Positions 15,917 through 19,995 of a stretch of 19,995 nt of DNA are shown piece by piece. The stretch comes from an uncultured Clostridia bacterium (GTDB lineage Bacteria; Bacillota; Clostridia; TANB77; CAG-508), in contig CANQKB010000015.1 of the NCBI GenBank assembly GCA_947624405.1, forward strand, positions 1 through 19,995. Reading direction: 5' to 3'. Each line of letters starts with the position of its first letter. The stretch's first letter is position 1. The notes under the pieces were generated by a model. The model did no database searches. It worked only from the letters and a program-made list of their open reading frames with translations, and was not told where the DNA came from. The position numbers and the translations under genes were made by a program.

Positions 15917-16996
15917 TTGGTAAATGCATTTTATATGATGACTAAAGAATTAAAAGAAAATTTAAACGAAGTATCTAAAAGAAAAAATCAAATCGAAACA
16001 ATTTTATTGCATATGACAGATGGAATAATTGCATTTAATATGAAAGGAAAAATAGATTTGATAAATCCAGCAGCAACAAGACTCTTAAGGTTAATTCCAG
16101 AGGATGAAAATTTTGAAAAGATATTTACAAAACTTAATGTAGATGTAAACTTAGAAAAAATTATATATCTTGAAAATTGGACATCAACAGAGGAAAAAGT
16201 TACAATAGGGGATAATCATGTGCATATGCATTTTGCACCATTAAAAGATGATGCTGATATACCAACAGGGGTAATTGTAGTGATACAAGATATTACAGAG
16301 CATGTAAAACTAGATAATATGAGAAAAGAATTTGTTGCAGATGTATCACATGAATTAAAAACACCAATAACATCAATAATGGGATATGCTGATACTTTAT
16401 TAGAAGATGAATATGATAGAGAAACACAAAGTAAATTCCTAAATGTAATTGCAACAGAAGCTAGAAGAATGGCAAAGTTAGTTACAGATTTGCTATCTCT
16501 TTCAAGATATGATAATGATGAAATAAAACAAGAAAAGGTAGAATTTGACTTAGGAGAACTTGTAAAACAGTGTCAAGACAAATTACAAATAGAGATAGAT
16601 AAAAAGAAACATAAAGTGGAATGCTTTGTTACAGCAAATGTACCAGCTGTTTATGCTGATAAAGATGGTATAGAAAGAGTAGTTTTAAACATCTTAACAA
16701 ATAGCATAAAATATACACCTGATGGTGGGAACATAAAAATATATGTAGGCTTTGTATACAGTGATGCATATATAAAAATAATAGACAATGGTATAGGTAT
16801 TCCAGAAGAAGACTTATCACGTATATTTGAAAGATTTTACAGAGTTGATAAAGCAAGAACAAGAGAAATGGGAGGTACAGGTTTAGGACTTTCTATTGCT
16901 AAAGAAATCTTAGATAGAAATGATGGAAGTATAGATATAAAAAGTGTAAAAGGAGAAGGCACAGAGATTGTTGTTAAAGTGCCAACAAAAAAATAG
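15917..16996 (+). CDS. Histidine kinase, HAMP-PAS-HisKA-HATPase part (frame-shifted from its N-terminus)
   Basis: From the first ATG this part has 359 residues, but the frame is open from about 15785, where the HAMP domain starts (VIAPISRLISNAKKIT). It then carries a PAS domain (about 24-128, HMTDGIIAFNMKG to VVIQDITEH), the HisKA domain with phospho-acceptor His145 in VSHELKTPITS, and a HATPase domain with N-box NILTNSIKYTP, G1 box DNGIGIP, F box FERFYRVDK and G2 box GGTGLGLSIA. All catalytic residues are intact, so the kinase would work if the frame is repaired. It belongs to the WalK/PhoR/ResE type and should act on the adjacent response regulator. There is no good ribosome-binding site before 15917, so separate translation of this fragment is unlikely. 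Confidence 0.85.
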   Translation: MVNAFYMMTKELKENLNEVSKRKNQIETILLHMTDGIIAFNMKGKIDLINPAATRLLRLIPEDENFEKIFTKLNVDVNLEKIIYLENWTSTEEKVTIGDNHVHMHFAPLKDDADIPTGVIVVIQDITEHVKLDNMRKEFVADVSHELKTPITSIMGYADTLLEDEYDRETQSKFLNVIATEARRMAKLVTDLLSLSRYDNDEIKQEKVEFDLGELVKQCQDKLQIEIDKKKHKVECFVTANVPAVYADKDGIERVVLNILTNSIKYTPDGGNIKIYVGFVYSDAYIKIIDNGIGIPEEDLSRIFERFYRVDKARTREMGGTGLGLSIAKEILDRNDGSIDIKSVKGEGTEIVVKVPTKK

Positions 16997-17003
16997 ATAA
17001 ATC

Positions 17004-17032
17004 TTGATTTATAGTTAAAATTGATATATAAT
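17004..17032 (+). promoter_or_regulatory. Promoter for the lepB-holB-ricT genes
   Basis: TTGATT (17004-17009), exactly 17 bases, then consensus TATAAT (17027-17032). It stands just after the kinase stop and 70 bases before the signal peptidase start. A weak 7-bp AT hairpin (16998-17013) overlaps its -35 box. Confidence 0.65.
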
Positions 17033-17101
17033 ATATAGGATTTAGAAGTTTTTATTAAATATTAACTGACGAACTTTCAATATAAGGGAGTGAATATACA
17101 A

Positions 17102-17755
17102 ATGGAGGAACAAGAAAAAGTAAAAGTAAATTATGTAAAAGAAGTTGTAGAGTGGATTCTATGCATTTTGATTGCGGTTGTTTTAGCTCTATTGGTAAGA
17201 CATTATATATTTACGCCAACAGAAGTGAGGCAAGTTTCAATGAAGCCTACATTAATTGAAGGAGATAGATTGATATTAAATAAGCTAGCTATAACTACAC
17301 ATAAAGATTTTGAAAGAGGAGAGATAATTACTTTTGAAAGACCTGCAATAGTTGATCCAAGATCATCACAAATAGATCAAGAAAATCCAGTTGCAGTTTA
17401 TACAGAACCAGAAGGTTTATTTGCTAAATTTGTTTACTATGGTTTAGAGTTTGGAAAGGAAAGTTATATAAAAAGAGTAATAGGTCTTCCAGGAGAACAT
17501 GTTTTGATAGAAGATGGAAAAGTATATATTAATGGAGAAGAACTTGTAGAAGATTATTTACCAGAAGGACGTAAGACAGAAAGAAAAGGTGGATATTACG
17601 ATTTCACCGTACCAGAAGGATATATATTTGCTATGGGAGATAATAGAGGAGATAGTACAGACTGCAGGTCATTTGGATGTATTCCAATGAATAAAATAGA
17701 AAGTAAAGTATTGTTTAGATTTTGGCCATTTAATAAATTTGGAAAGGTTAATTAG
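17102..17755 (+). CDS. lepB: Signal peptidase I
   Basis: The 217-residue membrane serine protease cuts signal peptides from exported proteins such as the adhesin at the left of the window. One N-terminal helix (about 15-34) anchors it; the catalytic domain is outside. Catalytic Ser46 is in VSMKPTL and Lys124 in YIKRVIGLPGE; the last conserved box is MGDNRGDSTDCRSFGCIP. Between the box ending GEIITFERPA and the Lys is an insert of about 40 residues (roughly 82-120) that looks longer than in typical Gram-positive type I peptidases. An in-frame GTG at 17090 overlaps the AAGGGAG ribosome-binding site (17084-17090), so ATG 17102 is preferred. The gene has its own promoter and is one base from holB. 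Confidence 0.93.
   Translation: MEEQEKVKVNYVKEVVEWILCILIAVVLALLVRHYIFTPTEVRQVSMKPTLIEGDRLILNKLAITTHKDFERGEIITFERPAIVDPRSSQIDQENPVAVYTEPEGLFAKFVYYGLEFGKESYIKRVIGLPGEHVLIEDGKVYINGEELVEDYLPEGRKTERKGGYYDFTVPEGYIFAMGDNRGDSTDCRSFGCIPMNKIESKVLFRFWPFNKFGKVN
17741..17747 (+). promoter_or_regulatory. holB ribosome-binding site inside lepB
   Basis: GGAAAGG lies in the last codons of lepB, 9 bases before the holB ATG at 17757. It rules out the upstream in-frame TTG at 17739 and implies translational coupling. Confidence 0.6.
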
Positions 17756-17756
17756 A

Positions 17757-18542
17757 ATGAAAAACAAACAAATAGAAGAAGAACTAAAAAATACAATAGA
17801 AAATCAACGAGTAGTAAATGGATATATTTTTTCAGGAAATGGTAATACAGCAAATTATGAGTATGCAAAAGAATTTGCAAAAATGATTTTATGTTTAAAG
17901 CAAGAAAATGGTTATTGTGAAAAATGTAAATCATGCATAATGTTTGATGATAGTAATCATGCAGATTATTATGAAATAAACAAAGAGAAAACAGAAAGTA
18001 TTAAGATTGATGAAATAAGAGAAATGCAAACAAAAATTTATGAAAAACCTATAACTTCAAGTAAAAAGGTTTATGTTATAAATAATGCAGAGCAAATGGG
18101 GCAAGAAGCACAAAATTGTCTACTAAAAACATTAGAAGAACCACCAGATTTTGTAACAATTATATTAGTTGTAAACAATGAAAATTTAGTACTTCCAACT
18201 ATAAAATCAAGATGTGCTAAAATTCTTTTTACAGAAGAAAATGAAGATAATTATACAGAAGAGCAAAAGCAAAGATATGAAGAACTAAGAAAAATATTTA
18301 GAAATGTAGAAAAATATAGTACAATTGATTTGCTTAATAAATTGGATATATTGTATAAAGATAAAGAAAATTTTTTAGAAAATTTGAATTTTATAAATAC
18401 TATTTTTGCTGAAAAATCTAGAAGTGATTACAAGTATTTAGATTACATAGACTATGTAGAGAAAACTAAGAGGAAGTTTAAAGCAAATAGCAATTTTGAT
18501 ATGTGTGTAGATTATTTAATATTGAATATATTTAAGCAATAA
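17757..18542 (+). CDS. holB: DNA polymerase III delta-prime subunit
   Basis: The 261-residue clamp-loader subunit helps place the sliding clamp on DNA. It has the four zinc cysteines Cys46, Cys54, Cys57 and Cys60 (CEKCKSC), the segment SKKVYVINNAEQM followed by NCLLKTLEEPP (120-130), and the SRC motif at 151-153 (LPTIKSRC). The P-loop position reads FSGNGNTAN and lacks GK(S/T), so it should not bind ATP, as is usual for delta-prime. Length is somewhat short for the family (typically about 320 in Firmicutes), with a compact C-terminal collar domain. It lies one base after lepB and 24 bases before ricT; holB next to ricT (yaaT) is the standard Firmicute order. Confidence 0.88.
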   Translation: MKNKQIEEELKNTIENQRVVNGYIFSGNGNTANYEYAKEFAKMILCLKQENGYCEKCKSCIMFDDSNHADYYEINKEKTESIKIDEIREMQTKIYEKPITSSKKVYVINNAEQMGQEAQNCLLKTLEEPPDFVTIILVVNNENLVLPTIKSRCAKILFTEENEDNYTEEQKQRYEELRKIFRNVEKYSTIDLLNKLDILYKDKENFLENLNFINTIFAEKSRSDYKYLDYIDYVEKTKRKFKANSNFDMCVDYLILNIFKQ

Positions 18543-18566
18543 ATTGACCATTGAAAGGGATGAGAA

Positions 18567-19475
18567 ATGGGCATGCAAACAATAATAGGAGTTAGACTAA
18601 AAAAAATAGGAAAAGTATATTATTTTGATCCAGGAGAAATTGTATTAAAACCAGGAGATAATGTTATAGTAGATACCTCTCTTGGAGAAGAATTTGCAGA
18701 AGTTGTTATAGGTAATAAAGAAGTTTCAGAAGATAGAATTGTTGCACCTTTGAAACCAATAACACGTATTGCAACAAGTAAAGATATAAAACATTATGAA
18801 GAAAACAAGGAAAAAGAAAAAGAAGCTTTTGATATAGCTTTGAAAAATATAAAAAAACATAAATTAGACATGAATTTAATAAATGTTGAATATAAATTTG
18901 ACAATAGTAAAATATTATTCTATTTTACTGCAGATGGAAGAATAGATTTTAGAGAACTTGTAAAAGATTTAGCAGCAATATTTAAAACAAGAATAGAATT
19001 AAGACAAATTGGCATTAGGGATGAAATAAAAAGAATGGGAGGCTGTGGAATTTGTGGAAGAGAACTATGCTGTTGCTCACATCTTTCAAATTTTGAAACA
19101 GTTTCAATAAAAATGGCTAAAGAACAAAATTTATCACTTACACCGTCTAAGATATCAGGGGCTTGTGGAAGACTCATGTGTTGTCTTAAATATGAACAAG
19201 AGGTATATGAAGAAAAACTTTCGAGACTTCCAAAAGTTGGAGCAATTGTAAAGACAGAAGAAGGAGAGGGCACAGTTGAAAGTGTAGAAACACTTAAAGA
19301 GGTAGTAAGAGTAAAAATAGTAGATAAAGATGATATAAAAATGAAAAAGTTTAATGTCAAAGATATAGAAATAATAAAGGATGCAGAGAATGAACAAGAA
19401 GATGATGTTGATGAAAATGACTTAAATGAGCTCAAGAAGATGGAAGAAATGGATCAAAAGGAATTGAACAATTAA
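18567..19475 (+). CDS. ricT: PSP1-domain protein RicT (YaaT)
   Basis: In Bacillus subtilis, RicT forms the RicAFT iron-sulfur complex, which supports RNase Y-dependent mRNA processing and affects competence, biofilm and sporulation. The 302-residue protein has the PSP1 core from about residue 60 and two cysteine clusters: GGCGICGRELCCC (Cys160, 163, 168, 169, 170) and ACGRLMCC (Cys200, 205, 206), which are the likely cluster ligands. A very acidic, Asp/Glu-rich tail follows residue 270. AAAGGGA (18554-18560) is 6 bases before the ATG. No RicA or RicF homologue is in the window. It is the last gene of the lepB operon. Confidence 0.9.
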   Translation: MGMQTIIGVRLKKIGKVYYFDPGEIVLKPGDNVIVDTSLGEEFAEVVIGNKEVSEDRIVAPLKPITRIATSKDIKHYEENKEKEKEAFDIALKNIKKHKLDMNLINVEYKFDNSKILFYFTADGRIDFRELVKDLAAIFKTRIELRQIGIRDEIKRMGGCGICGRELCCCSHLSNFETVSIKMAKEQNLSLTPSKISGACGRLMCCLKYEQEVYEEKLSRLPKVGAIVKTEEGEGTVESVETLKEVVRVKIVDKDDIKMKKFNVKDIEIIKDAENEQEDDVDENDLNELKKMEEMDQKELNN

Positions 19476-19478
19476 ATA

Positions 19479-19506
19479 TTGTACCAATTAAATTTTAGGT
19501 TATATT
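19479..19506 (+). promoter_or_regulatory. Possible ferredoxin promoter
   Basis: TTGTAC (19479-19484), 16 bases, then TATATT (19501-19506), immediately after the ricT stop. The boxes are reasonable but AT-richness makes chance matches common. Confidence 0.45.
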
Positions 19507-19531
19507 AACCACTAAACAGGAGGTGAATAAA

Positions 19532-19711
19532 ATGGCTTATAAAATTTCTGACCAATGTATTTCATGTGGAGCATGTGCAGCTAGTTGCCCAGTTTCATGC
19601 ATTGCACAAGGTGAAGAAAGATATGTGATTGATCCAGAACAATGTGTTGAATGTGGAACATGTGCTGGAGTTTGCCCAGTTGGTGCACCAAAAGCACCAG
19701 ATGAAGCTTAG
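19532..19711 (+). CDS. 2[4Fe-4S] clostridial-type ferredoxin
   Basis: This 59-residue electron carrier has two complete CxxCxxCxxxCP motifs: Cys9, 12, 15, 19 and Cys38, 41, 44, 48. Each should hold one [4Fe-4S] cluster, with ligands swapped between motifs as in clostridial ferredoxins. Cys23 is extra. Such proteins pass low-potential electrons in anaerobes, for example from pyruvate:ferredoxin oxidoreductase to hydrogenase, so it supports an anaerobic host. AGGAGG (19518-19523) is 8 bases before ATG 19532; the in-frame GTG at 19523 overlaps that site and is rejected. It probably has its own promoter. Confidence 0.95.
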   Translation: MAYKISDQCISCGACAASCPVSCIAQGEERYVIDPEQCVECGTCAGVCPVGAPKAPDEA

Positions 19712-19749
19712 GCATATTATATTATTTACAATGCAGTGAAATTTATAAT

Positions 19750-19893
19750 AAGCCTGAAAATAGTTGTTTTGAAATGAACGCGTAAGCGATCAAACGAGCG
19801 AAGCGAGTGCGAATTGGAGCAATCGACATACTAATATTTTAGATTGGAGATTGCGACACCAAGTGAATGTAAAAACAACTATTTTACAGGCTT
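19750..19893. repeat. Long inverted-repeat element after the ferredoxin gene
   Basis: Arms of 21 and 22 bases (19750-19770, AAGCCTG to GTTTT, and 19872-19893) pair with one bulged base, enclosing about 100 bases that are much GC-richer than the rest of the window. The inside holds CGAGCGAAGCGAG (19795-19807) and a repeated motif ATTGGAG with four or five variable bases then CGACA (19813-19827 and 19843-19857). It may be a structured RNA, the ferredoxin transcript end, or a small non-autonomous (MITE-like) element. No coding frame is convincing inside. Confidence 0.65.
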
Positions 19894-19903
19894 TGTAATT
19901 TAA

Positions 19904-19958
19904 GTTACTATACACAGCTGATTTCCGCTAAGCTACCTGAGGAAATGATTTTAAAAAT
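19904..19958 (-). repeat. 55-bp repeat, right copy (inverted partner at 101-155)
   Basis: This is the reverse-oriented copy of the repeat at the left end, starting 10 bases after the inverted-repeat element. The part at 19926-19958 is identical to the complement of 101-133. It is followed by a GC-richer tail (19959-19980) that does not match the left copy. Confidence 0.8.
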
Positions 19959-19995
19959 GCGGCGTTGCGTTCTCCAAGGCGTTTAAGATATTTTG

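Noticed and set aside
18920..19435. Ser-rich 171-residue reading frame on the minus strand within ricT
   Set aside because: It lies wholly inside a strongly supported + strand gene, is low in complexity and matches no family; it mirrors the antisense of an acidic, Lys-rich coding sequence.
19750..19893. Simple rho-independent terminator for the ferredoxin gene
   Set aside because: The loop is about 100 bases and the right arm is not followed by a T-run, so it does not fit the ordinary form.
1..19995. tRNA, rRNA, CRISPR array, insertion sequence or prophage genes
   Set aside because: Reading both strands I found no cloverleaf-like sequence, regularly spaced repeats, transposase or integrase motifs, or phage structural genes.

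Overview
The window reads as a low-GC Gram-positive chromosome, most likely an uncultured Clostridia-type Firmicute. The support is strongly AT-biased codon use, AAGGAGG-type ribosome-binding sites before nearly every gene, an LPXTG wall-anchored protein, TGA used as a stop, and a lepB-holB-ricT group like those of Firmicutes. Every convincing gene lies on the + strand. I see no rRNA, tRNA, CRISPR array or insertion sequence.

Layout. (1) 1-321: non-coding, with a 55-bp repeat and a good promoter. (2) 322-3603: a secreted VWA adhesin with a Cna-B/SpaA domain and LPKTG anchor. (3) 3680-12242: six closely spaced genes with no terminator between them, in this order: DUF3419/BtaA-like aminocarboxypropyl transferase, SEC59/VTE5-type prenol kinase-like membrane protein, double GNAT protein, OleC-like AMP ligase, UbiA prenyltransferase, and a PEP-synthase-like dikinase without a PEP/pyruvate barrel. 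This looks like a pathway for an unusual amino- or prenyl-lipid and is the most novel part of the window. (4) 12351-13594: tandem zinc-ribbon/bacterial-PH membrane proteins with their own promoter, closed by a strong terminator. (5) 13684-14631: a GT2 polyprenyl-phosphate-type glycosyltransferase. (6) 14703-16996: a WalR/PhoB-type response regulator and its histidine kinase, the kinase split by a one-base frameshift. (7) 17102-19475: signal peptidase I, DNA polymerase III delta-prime and RicT (PSP1), probably one operon. (8) 19532-19711: a small 2[4Fe-4S] ferredoxin. (9) 19712-19995: a structured, locally GC-richer repeat region.

How parts fit. The adhesin, signal peptidase, two-component system, glycosyltransferase and lipid operon all point to the cell envelope, though only the lepB-holB-ricT genes and the lipid genes form clear co-transcribed sets. 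The two ends of the window carry the same 55-bp repeat in opposite orientation (101-155 and 19904-19958, 49 of 55 bases alike by hand alignment). All family assignments come from motif recognition by eye; no database search was run.
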